A stretch of DNA of 64,000 nt from Azohydromonas australica DSM 1124 (GTDB taxonomy: Bacteria; Pseudomonadota; Gammaproteobacteria; Burkholderiales; Burkholderiaceae_C): NCBI RefSeq assembly GCF_000430725.1, contig NZ_KE387204.1, positions 317,241 to 381,240 on the forward strand, in the 5' to 3' direction. Positions 54,909 through 64,000 of the stretch are shown piece after piece; position 1 is the first letter of the stretch; every line of letters begins with the position of its first letter. The notes under the pieces were generated by a model. The model was not told where the DNA came from, ran no database searches, and saw nothing but the letters and a program-made list of their open reading frames with translations. The position numbers were made by a program, and so were the translations under genes.

Positions 54909-55850
54909 TCAGTCCGACACGAGGTGCTCGTGGACCTCGAAGCTCAGCTCGATGTGCCGCGTGCGCGGACGCAGCGGCAGCAGCCGGCGCAGCTTCGGGT
55001 CGAAGAAGTCCCGCAGCAGCGGCGGGCGTGCCGACTCAAAATAGAACTCTGACCGCTCGGCCACGCGGCTGCGCGCCGCGATCTGCAGCTCGTCGGCGCA
55101 GGTCGCGGTCTGCACGATGCAGGGCGCGTGCGTGAGGCCCAGCGCGCGCAGCGCCACCGCGCGGTGGTAGCCGTTGACCAGCAGGTGCCGGCGCCCCACG
55201 CGCACGGCAGTGAGGAAGTTGCAGCCGAAGCCCACTACCAGGCCCACGATGCCCGCGACGGCGCCGTAGGGCTCGTAGCCGGCGAGCTGCGCGGGCGAGA
55301 AGAGCCGAGCCTCGTGGAAGCGCAGGTCCGTGGACGGACAGCGCAGCACCCAGCGGTGCGAGCCCAGCTGCTGCACCTGCACCGGCGGCGCGGGCGCGTC
55401 CAGCGGGAAGCACAGCCCGAACACCGTGCGCGGGTCGGGCTCGCTGCCCAGCCGCGCGGCCACGGCGCTCACGTGGCTGTAGGTGACGTGCATCTGGTCG
55501 ACGATCAGCCGGTCCAGCTCGACCATGCGAAACTCGGTGGGCAGCGTGTCGAAGTTGCGCCGGAAGTGGGGATGCGCCTGCACCTCGGCCGCCAGGTCCT
55601 CCAGCCCCGGGTCCAGCGCCCGGTGCCTTCCCTCCAGCGCGATGCCGGCCTCGGTGCGCTCCAGGTGCTGGCAATACTCGTTGGCCGCGCGCCAGTCGGC
55701 GCTGAGCGCGCGGCAGTCCATGGCTTCTCCACCGACCACGCTGTCCTGCACGAATTCGAGCAGCCGCGACAGCGTGGGCTGGCCCAGCAGCCACAGCTCC
55801 TCCAGACCCTTGGTCCCCTCGGCCGGCAGCTGCCCGGGCATCGTTGACAT
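54909..55850 (-). CDS. Uncharacterised protein with a ParB/sulfiredoxin-like segment in the microcin-type operon
   Basis: The 313-residue protein is the only non-transport accessory in the operon. Residues about 215-247 (VRVGRRHLLVNGYHRAVALRALGLTHAPCIV) match the nucleotide-binding loop of the ParB/Srx fold (L.dG.HR..A...LG....P..v). Two more conserved-looking blocks are TEFRMVELDRLIVDQMHVTYSHV (about 105-127) and PPLLRDFFDPKLRRLLPL (about 276-293). No signal peptide, membrane helix or DNA-binding helix-turn-helix is visible, so it is not a plasmid ParB. Some ParB/Srx-fold enzymes are ATP- or CTP-dependent kinases; a tailoring, immunity or regulatory role for the peptide is possible. The ATG at 55850 has GGGGAG upstream. 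Confidence 0.7.
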   Translation of the reverse strand: MSTMPGQLPAEGTKGLEELWLLGQPTLSRLLEFVQDSVVGGEAMDCRALSADWRAANEYCQHLERTEAGIALEGRHRALDPGLEDLAAEVQAHPHFRRNFDTLPTEFRMVELDRLIVDQMHVTYSHVSAVAARLGSEPDPRTVFGLCFPLDAPAPPVQVQQLGSHRWVLRCPSTDLRFHEARLFSPAQLAGYEPYGAVAGIVGLVVGFGCNFLTAVRVGRRHLLVNGYHRAVALRALGLTHAPCIVQTATCADELQIAARSRVAERSEFYFESARPPLLRDFFDPKLRRLLPLRPRTRHIELSFEVHEHLVSD

Positions 55851-55881
55851 GGAGCGTGCTCCCCATCCGTCGTGGAAGGAC

Positions 55882-55911
55882 GCCCGGCCTGCCGGCATCC
55901 CGGCGCCGGGC
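55882..55911 (-). promoter_or_regulatory. GC-rich stem-loop between the precursor and the ParB-like gene
   Basis: GCCCGGC (55882-55888) and GCCGGGC (55905-55911) pair around a 16-base segment that itself holds GCCGGC repeats. It lies in the 90-base gap just after the precursor gene and has no T-run. Such structures often stabilise the short upstream mRNA or reduce read-through, giving more precursor than exporter. Confidence 0.4.
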
Positions 55912-55940
55912 TCGCCATCAGTCACCAGGTCGATGGCCGC

Positions 55941-56126
55941 TCAGCTCTTCTTGTGGCACCAGCCGTAGTGGTTGCCGTTGTCGTGGTGGCTCTTGGTGCA
56001 GCTCTTGCTGTGCCGGCTGGGCTTGCTCTTGCTGCAGCTGGGCTTCTTGTCCGGCTTGCAGTCACCGCCCGTCGTGGTGCCTCCTCCATAGACGAGCTTC
56101 AGTTCTTCGCTGTCGAGAGTTCTCAT
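55941..56126 (-). CDS. Microcin V-like precursor peptide with double-glycine leader and Cys/His/Lys/Ser-rich core
   Basis: The 61-residue peptide begins MRTLDSEELKLVYGG, 15 residues, very close to the microcin V leader (MRTLTLNELDSVSGG): M-R-T-L, E-L at 8-9, V at 12, G-G at 14-15. Cleavage after Gly15 leaves a 46-residue core starting GTTTGGDCKPDKKPS. The core has four cysteines (23, 31, 43, 57), five histidines (39, 47, 48, 53, 58), ten lysines, many serines, and ends YGWCHKKS. It is strongly basic and hydrophilic, unlike the usual hydrophobic class II microcins. A GGAG ribosome site precedes the ATG. I infer a secreted antimicrobial or metal-binding peptide; no immunity gene is evident. Confidence 0.82.
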   Translation of the reverse strand: MRTLDSEELKLVYGGGTTTGGDCKPDKKPSCSKSKPSRHSKSCTKSHHDNGNHYGWCHKKS

Positions 56127-56489
56127 CTTCAGCTCCGGTGAACCGCGACAACCGGCGCTCCCCTCCATGGGACGCGCACCAGGCCCTGTCGCAAGGGCAC
56201 TGATTCCATGCCGGCCGGGCAGGCGCAAGCCGCCGTGGCCCGGCCGGTTTCTGGTGTTCGGTGACAAGTGCCCGAAGCGCCCGTTCAAGTTGCATGCTCA
56301 ACCTGCAACGGTGGCGCCAGCTCCTGCGCTGGGCGCCACGCCCCGGCCTTGCGACCCCTCCTGTCTCGTTCTCAATCTTGAGGGGCCGATTCTGGGCACG
56401 CGTCCAGAGGCTGTATGTCCGATCGCCGACAGAGCCGGCATGTTCGTTGCCAACTTATGCGATCACGTGCATAGGTCGGAGGCTTGTTT
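56127..56489. promoter_or_regulatory. Divergent regulatory region between precursor and Crp/Fnr-type gene
   Basis: This 360-base gap between divergent genes holds several dyads: GTTGCA-N9-TGCAAC (56289-56309), CTCAA-TC-TTGAG (56371-56382) and TATGC-N8-GCATA (56456-56473), the last only 17 bases before the regulator start. No gene is seen. It is the natural place for control of the peptide operon by the adjacent regulator. Confidence 0.45.
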
Positions 56490-57209
56490 GTGAACACATA
56501 CCTCACGCGTTGCCCGGAACACCGCAACCAGTTGCTCGATGGCTTGCTGCGCCAGTGCCCCGGCCTGGGGGCGATGCTGGAAGTGCGCAACGAGCCGGCG
56601 GGTACCGAGCTGTACGTGGAAGGCGGGCCGATGCCCGCCATGTACTTTCCCGCCGGCGGCCTGCTCTCCATCGTCGTGCGGCTACAGGACGGCGCGAGCG
56701 CGGACGTGCTGACCGTGGGCAACGAGGGCATGGTGGCCGTGGCGGCCTGGCTGGGCCTGCCCGCCTGCCTGCACACGGTGATGCAGCAGGCGCCGGGCGA
56801 GCTGATCCGCATTCCCACCGCCGCGTTCCTCGACGCGGTGCGGCCCAGCGCGCACGCCTGCCGCCTGCTCAACAACTACGCGGGCTACAGCATGCGTTTC
56901 GGCAGCCAGACCTGCGTGTGCAACTCGCACCACACGGTCAGGCAGCGCCTGTGCCGCTGGCTGCTCACCTCGGTGGACCGGGCCGCCTCCAGCGACCTGG
57001 CGCTCACGCAGGCGATGCTGGCCTCGATGATGGGCGTGCGGCGCCAGTCGGTGAACGAGGTGCTGGCCGAGCTGCACCGGGAGGGCATCGTGGATCTCAA
57101 GCGCAACCGCATTCAGATCCGCGACCGCAACGAGCTCGACGGGCTCAGTTGCGAGTGCTACCACGCGACCCGGGCCCTGTACGCGCGGCTGGTGGAGCCG
57201 CTGCTTTGA
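56490..57209 (+). CDS. Crp/Fnr family transcriptional regulator
   Basis: The 239-residue protein has an N-terminal cyclic-nucleotide-binding-like beta-roll (GTELYVEGGPMPAMYFPAGGLLSIVVRLQDGASADVLTVGNEGMVAVAAWLG, about 40-90) and a C-terminal winged helix-turn-helix (LTQAMLASMMGVRRQSVNEVLAELHREGIVDLKRNRIQI, about 170-210). This belongs to the degenerate Crp/Fnr group that lacks the cAMP-binding Arg motif and the FNR iron-sulfur cysteine cluster, so the signal is unknown. I chose the GTG at 56490 because GGAGG lies seven bases upstream; the TTG at 56484 is the other option. It is divergent from the microcin-type operon and may control it. Confidence 0.85.
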   Translation: MNTYLTRCPEHRNQLLDGLLRQCPGLGAMLEVRNEPAGTELYVEGGPMPAMYFPAGGLLSIVVRLQDGASADVLTVGNEGMVAVAAWLGLPACLHTVMQQAPGELIRIPTAAFLDAVRPSAHACRLLNNYAGYSMRFGSQTCVCNSHHTVRQRLCRWLLTSVDRAASSDLALTQAMLASMMGVRRQSVNEVLAELHREGIVDLKRNRIQIRDRNELDGLSCECYHATRALYARLVEPLL

Positions 57210-57232
57210 CTCGGTGAAGCCCCGGGCCGGGC

Positions 57233-60325
<3,093 letters not shown>

Positions 60326-60388
60326 GCCAGTGGGTGCGGTGCGGGGCCCAGGCGGGGCAAGCCGCGCACCCAGGGCGGTGGCCCAGGC

Positions 60389-61624
60389 TCAGCCGCCGTA
60401 GCGCACCCGGTAGATGGCGCCGTTGCTGTCGTCGGACACCAGCATCGAGCCGTCGGGCAGCCAGGCGATGCCCACCGGGCGGCCCCACTGCACAGTGCCC
60501 TCGGCGTTGAGGAAGCCGGTGAGGAAGTCCTCGAAGCCCTGCGGCTGCCCGCCCGGGCCGAAGCGCAGCCGCACCACCTTGTAGCCCACGGGATCGCTGC
60601 GGTTCCACGAGCCGCGCAGCGCGACGAAGGCGTCGTTGCGCATCTCGGCCGGGAACTGCGCGGCCGTGTAGAAGCGCATGGCCAGCGGCGCGGAGTGCGC
60701 CGCCAGCGTCAGCACCGGCGGCTCGGTGCGGGAGCAGAACTCCTCCCGCGTCAGCTTGGGCGCGCCCGAGGGCGTCGGGTCGCCCGGGCGCAGCGCGATG
60801 TCGGCCGGGCGGGCCTCGGCCAGCGGGTCCACCTGCCGGTCGCCCCAGCAGATCGGCCAGCCGTAGTGCTTGCCGGCCGTGATGCGGTTGAGCTCCTCGG
60901 GCGGCGTGCGGTCGCCGCGGAAGTCGCTGCCGTGGTCCATGCCCCACAGCACGCCCGTGCGCGGATGCCAGTCGTAGCCGATGGTGTTGCGCAGCCCCTT
61001 GGCGATGACCTCGATGCGCTGGCCTTCCGCCGTGTAGCGGATGAGCGTGGCGCGCTCGACCTGGTTGCCCTCGGCGCAGTTGTTGCAGCTGCTGCCCACC
61101 GACACCACCAGCGTGCCGTCGGGCGCCACGCGCACCATGCGGTTGGCGTGCTGGCCGGCATCGGGCAGGCCCTCGATGAGCACCCGCGGCGCGGCCGAGC
61201 CGCCCAGCGGCGTGCGCCAGACGGTGGTGGAGCCCGCCAGCAGCAGCTGCCCGTCCTGCAGCGCGATGCCGTTGACCTCGTCCAGCCCCGAGGCGAAGGT
61301 GCGGCGCTCGTCGGCGCGGCCGTCGCCGTCGTTGTCGCGCAGCGCCAGCACGTCGCCGCGGTTGCGCCGCGTGACGTACACCGTGCCGTCGGGGCCGACT
61401 TCCATCATGCGCGGCTGCCCCAGCCCGGAGGCGAAGAGGTTGACGCGGAAGCCCGCCGGTACCGACAGCCGGTTGACGATGGCGGCCGAGAACTCGCCTT
61501 GCGCCGGTGAGAGCCGATGCACCGTGGCGCTGCCGCGCTCCAGCGGCTGCTGCGCCAGCGCGGGCAGCGCGCACGCGGCCGCCAGGGCCGCCAGGGGCCA
61601 CGAAACCAGGGACAGGGAAGCCAT
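60389..61624 (-). CDS. Secreted sugar dehydrogenase-like beta-propeller (glucose/sorbosone dehydrogenase family)
   Basis: The 411-residue protein has a signal peptide (LVSWPLAALAAACALPALAQ) and six-bladed propeller repeats typical of soluble PQQ-type glucose/sorbosone dehydrogenases: LFASGLGQPRMMEVGPDGTVYVTRRNRGDVLALRDNDGDGRADERRTFASGLDEVNGIAL, LRNTIGYDWHPRTGVLWGMDHGSD, GKHYGWPICWGD, FVALRGSWNRSDPVGYKVVRLRF, and RPVGIAWLPDGSMLVSDDSNGAIYRVRY. PQQ binding is a family feature I cannot confirm residue by residue. It would act in the periplasm. The ATG at 61624 has GAGGAG at the right spacing. Confidence 0.85.
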   Translation of the reverse strand: MASLSLVSWPLAALAAACALPALAQQPLERGSATVHRLSPAQGEFSAAIVNRLSVPAGFRVNLFASGLGQPRMMEVGPDGTVYVTRRNRGDVLALRDNDGDGRADERRTFASGLDEVNGIALQDGQLLLAGSTTVWRTPLGGSAAPRVLIEGLPDAGQHANRMVRVAPDGTLVVSVGSSCNNCAEGNQVERATLIRYTAEGQRIEVIAKGLRNTIGYDWHPRTGVLWGMDHGSDFRGDRTPPEELNRITAGKHYGWPICWGDRQVDPLAEARPADIALRPGDPTPSGAPKLTREEFCSRTEPPVLTLAAHSAPLAMRFYTAAQFPAEMRNDAFVALRGSWNRSDPVGYKVVRLRFGPGGQPQGFEDFLTGFLNAEGTVQWGRPVGIAWLPDGSMLVSDDSNGAIYRVRYGG

Positions 61625-61853
61625 GTTCATCTCCTCGCAGTGATCCGCCGCCCGGCGCGGCGCCGCTGCGGGATGGCAACCCCCATTCCCCCGCGACGGC
61701 ACCGCCGCCCGGGACGCTCCCGGGTCGGCGACCCGGGAACTGCGCGGGGTCCGGCCTGTCATGGGGCAGCGGCTTGGCGATGCCAGCGCCGTTAAGAGAC
61801 CGTTCAGCCTGCGTGGCTAACCTCCGTTCATCCGGAGTAACCCTTGGCCACCG

Positions 61854-62918
61854 ATGACGAGACACCCGTTCCGCCGCTGCTTGCCGCTGCTCATGGCGGT
61901 CCTGGCCTGCGCCGTGGCCCGGGCGGCCGAGCCGGGCCTGATCGAGCTGCAGCCGGCGCAGGTGCAGGCGCTGGGCATCGGCACCCAGCTGGCCGAGGCC
62001 GGCGCGAGCGTGCCGCTGGCGACGTTTCCGGCGCGCGTGGTGGTGCCGCCGGCGCAGCAGCGCGTGGTGGCCGCGCCGCTGGCGGCGCTGGTGGAGGCGC
62101 TGTCGGTGGCCGCGGGCGACAGCGTGCGCGCCGGGCAGGTGCTGGGCCGCTTGCGCAGTGCCGAGGCGCAGGCGCTGCAGCGCGAAGCGCTGCAGGCCGG
62201 TAGCCAGGAGGAGCTGAGCCGGCTCGCGCTGCGGCGCGACGAGGCGCTGCACGCTGAGGGGCTGATCGCCGACGCGCGGCTGGAAGCCAGCCGCGCCGCG
62301 CACCGCCAGGCGCTGGCCCAGGCCCAGGAGCGGCGCCAGGCGCTGCGCTTGGCCGGCGCCGGTGACGGCGAAGTGGCGCTGCGCAGCCCCATTGCCGGCA
62401 CGGTGCTGGAGGTCCAGGTGAGCGTGGGCCAGCGCGTGGAGGCCGCGGCGGCGCTGCTGCGCGTGGCGCAGCTCTCGCCGCTGTGGCTGGAAGTGCAGGT
62501 GCCCGCGGCGCTGGCCGACACGGTGCGCCCCGGCGACACGCTGCACGTGGCCGGCCGCGAGGCCACCGGCCGCGTGCTGCGCGTGGGCGCGGCGGCGGAC
62601 CCGGCCACGCAGTCCGTGCAGGTGCGCGCGGAGCTGGCCGCCGGCGCGCGGCTGCGCCCGGGCGAGGTGGTGGAAGCGGCGCTGGCCCGCGGCGCCGCCG
62701 ACGCGCCCTCCGCGGCGCTGCAGGTGCCCTCGGCCGCGCTGGTGCGCCAGGGCGACGGCGTCGCGGTGTTCGTGCAGCGCGGCGCCGGGCGCTATGCGCT
62801 GGTGCCGGTGAAGCAGCTCTCCGGCGCCGGCGGGCGCAGCGTGGTCAGCGGGCTGGCGCCGGGCGCCGTGGTGGTGGTGCAGGGCACGGCGGCGCTGCTG
62901 GCGCTCGCGCGCCCCTGA
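61854..62918 (+). CDS. RND efflux periplasmic adaptor (CzcB/CusB-like)
   Basis: The 354-residue protein has a signal peptide (LPLLMAVLACAVARAAE), a barrel-sandwich hybrid (VVAAPLAALVEALSVAAGDSVRAGQVLGRL and VALRSPIAGTVLEVQVSVGQRVEAAAALLRVAQ), a helical hairpin with heptads (QREALQAGSQEELSRLALRRDEALHAEGLIADARLEASRAAHRQAL) and beta-barrel/membrane-proximal domains ending VVSGLAPGAVVVVQGTAALLAL. This is the membrane-fusion component of a metal-efflux RND pump. It is 18 bases upstream of the pump gene. No His-rich metal-binding head is visible. It is divergent from the dehydrogenase gene. Confidence 0.88.
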   Translation: MTRHPFRRCLPLLMAVLACAVARAAEPGLIELQPAQVQALGIGTQLAEAGASVPLATFPARVVVPPAQQRVVAAPLAALVEALSVAAGDSVRAGQVLGRLRSAEAQALQREALQAGSQEELSRLALRRDEALHAEGLIADARLEASRAAHRQALAQAQERRQALRLAGAGDGEVALRSPIAGTVLEVQVSVGQRVEAAAALLRVAQLSPLWLEVQVPAALADTVRPGDTLHVAGREATGRVLRVGAAADPATQSVQVRAELAAGARLRPGEVVEAALARGAADAPSAALQVPSAALVRQGDGVAVFVQRGAGRYALVPVKQLSGAGGRSVVSGLAPGAVVVVQGTAALLALARP

Positions 62919-62936
62919 GCCGCAGCCGGGGCCGCC

Positions 62937-64000
62937 ATGCTCTCCGCCCTCATCGCCTTCGCCCTGCGCCAGCGGCTGCTGGTGCTGATCCTGGTGGCGC
63001 TGCTGGCCGTGGCCGGCACCTTCGCCTGGCAGGGACTGCCCATCGACGCATTCCCCGACGTCTCCACGCCCCAGGTCAAGCTGATCCTCAAGGCGCCGGG
63101 CATGACGCCGGAGGAGGTGGAGTCGCGCATCACCGTGCCCATCGAGCAGGAGCTGCTGGGCATTCCGCACCAGAAGATGCTGCGCTCCACCTCCAAGTAC
63201 GCGCTGGCCGACGTCACGCTCGACTTCGAGGACGGCACGGACCTGTACTGGGCGCGCCAGCAGGTCAGCGAGCGGCTGGCGGGCGTGCTCAAGAGCCTGC
63301 CGCCGGGCGTGGACGGCGGGCTGGCGCCCATCACCACGCCGCTGGGCGAGATGTTCATGTTCACGCTGGAGGGCCCGCAACCGCTGGCCGAGAAGCGCCG
63401 CGTGCTGGACTGGGTGATCCGCCCGGCGCTGCGCACGCTGCCCGGCGTGGCCGACCTCAACAGCCTGGGCGGCCGGGTCGAGACCTTCGAGGTCGTGCCC
63501 GATCCCACCGCGCTGCTGGCGCGCGGTCTGACGCTGGCGCAGCTGGAGCGGGCGCTGGCCGCGGGCAACCGCAACGACGGCGCCGGGCGCCTGGCCGACG
63601 GCGAGCAGGCGCTGATCGTGCGCGCCGAAGGGGCGATCCAGACCCTGGACGACGTGCGCCAGACCGTGGTGCGCGCCGCCGGCGGCGCCGTGGTGCGCGT
63701 GGGCGAGCTGGCGCAGGTGCGCGCGGGCGAGCTCACGCGCTACGGCGCCGTCACGCGCGACGGCACGGGCGAGGCGGTGCAGGGCCTGGTGCTGGGCCTG
63801 CGCGGCGCCAACGCACGCGAGGTCGTGGCCGGCGTCAAGCAGCGGCTGCAGGAGCTGGCACCCGCGCTGCCGCCGGGCATGAGCGTGCAGCCCTTCTACG
63901 ACCGCTCCAGCCTGATCGAGCGCGCCGTGGGCACCGTGGGCCGCTCGCTGCTGGAGGCCGTGGCGCTGGTGCTGGTGCTGCTGATGGCCTTCCTGGGCAA
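62937..64000 (+). CDS. Heavy-metal RND efflux permease (CzcA/CusA family), truncated by the window edge
   Basis: About 354 residues are visible, roughly the first third of a family normally about 1040 long. The first helix is LIAFALRQRLLVLILVALLAVAGTFAW, followed by the heavy-metal RND signature PIDAFPDVSTPQVKLILKAPGMTPEEVESRITVPIEQELLGIP, the porter-domain segment STSKYALADVTLDFEDGTDLYWARQQVSERL, and the start of helix 2 (LLEAVALVLVLLMAFLG). These features separate the metal (HME) subfamily from drug-efflux RND pumps. With the adaptor gene it forms a CzcBA/CusBA-type operon; the outer-membrane factor is not in view. The frame stays open to the last base. Confidence 0.92.
   Translation, partial: MLSALIAFALRQRLLVLILVALLAVAGTFAWQGLPIDAFPDVSTPQVKLILKAPGMTPEEVESRITVPIEQELLGIPHQKMLRSTSKYALADVTLDFEDGTDLYWARQQVSERLAGVLKSLPPGVDGGLAPITTPLGEMFMFTLEGPQPLAEKRRVLDWVIRPALRTLPGVADLNSLGGRVETFEVVPDPTALLARGLTLAQLERALAAGNRNDGAGRLADGEQALIVRAEGAIQTLDDVRQTVVRAAGGAVVRVGELAQVRAGELTRYGAVTRDGTGEAVQGLVLGLRGANAREVVAGVKQRLQELAPALPPGMSVQPFYDRSSLIERAVGTVGRSLLEAVALVLVLLMAFLG

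Noticed and set aside
54909..55850. ParB-like protein of the peptide operon as a second plasmid partition gene
   Set aside because: It lacks a helix-turn-helix and has no adjacent parA or palindromes; its context is peptide export.
56127..56288. 115-aa version of the precursor peptide
   Set aside because: The first 54 residues have no leader character; the ATG at 56126 has a GGAG site and starts exactly at the microcin-type leader.

Overview
The window is GC-rich (roughly 70 %) DNA of a betaproteobacterium, most likely a Burkholderiales member of the Comamonadaceae / Rubrivivax-Azohydromonas type. This rests on codon bias and gene types (PilJ-like chemoreceptor, DUF2946/metal cluster, YecA, CsbD, YqaE, and many PAS/GGDEF/EAL and hybrid kinase proteins). 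No rRNA, tRNA, CRISPR array or insertion sequence was recognised.

Positions 1-2.5 kb hold the end of a secreted-type protein, a YdjA-like nitroreductase with a Fur-box-like promoter, and a small hypothetical gene. Positions 2.5-11.3 kb form a plasmid-type replication and partition module: a long tyrosine recombinase with an N-terminal extension, a 2-kb gene-free tract with five copies of a 21-bp palindrome (a sixth lies inside the 3' end of parA), parB and parA overlapping on the minus strand, an origin-like tract (DnaA-box-like 9-mer, three tandem AT-richer 9-mers, a 16-bp iteron array phased at about 57 bp, an 18-bp palindrome) and a Rep_3-type initiator. The simplest reading is the origin of a second replicon (chromid or megaplasmid), or an integrated copy of one.

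Positions 11.3-33.3 kb carry housekeeping and signalling genes: L-lactate dehydrogenase, a methyltransferase, a periplasmic binding protein coupled to a GGDEF/EAL protein, a YihY membrane protein, DinG helicase, a YceI lipoprotein, a PAS-PAS-GGDEF-EAL protein coupled to a MASE2-GGDEF cyclase, azoreductase, a large multi-PAS/GAF hybrid kinase, a DnaJ-type chaperone, small envelope proteins, DUF938 and YecA proteins and a secreted peroxiredoxin. Positions 33.4-36.9 kb are a metal-uptake cluster (DUF2946 protein, outer-membrane barrel, ZnuA-like binding protein, ABC-3 permease) without an ATPase gene. Positions 37-40.9 kb hold small stress-type and orphan genes.

Positions 40.9-46.8 kb are a bacteriophytochrome operon on the minus strand: heme oxygenase, response regulator, bacteriophytochrome kinase, a second near-identical response regulator, and a REC-PAS-kinase-REC hybrid. 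Two further kinases follow (46.9-51.1 kb).

Positions 51.4-56.1 kb are the most novel unit: a microcin V-like export operon with a 61-aa precursor (15-residue double-glycine leader, 46-residue Cys/His/Lys/Ser-rich core), a 313-aa protein with a ParB/sulfiredoxin-like segment, a HlyD/CvaA-type adaptor and a C39-peptidase ABC exporter. A Crp/Fnr-type regulator is divergent from it. The window ends with a CHASE-PAS histidine kinase, a sorbosone/glucose-dehydrogenase-like protein and the start of a CzcBA/CusBA-type heavy-metal RND efflux operon.
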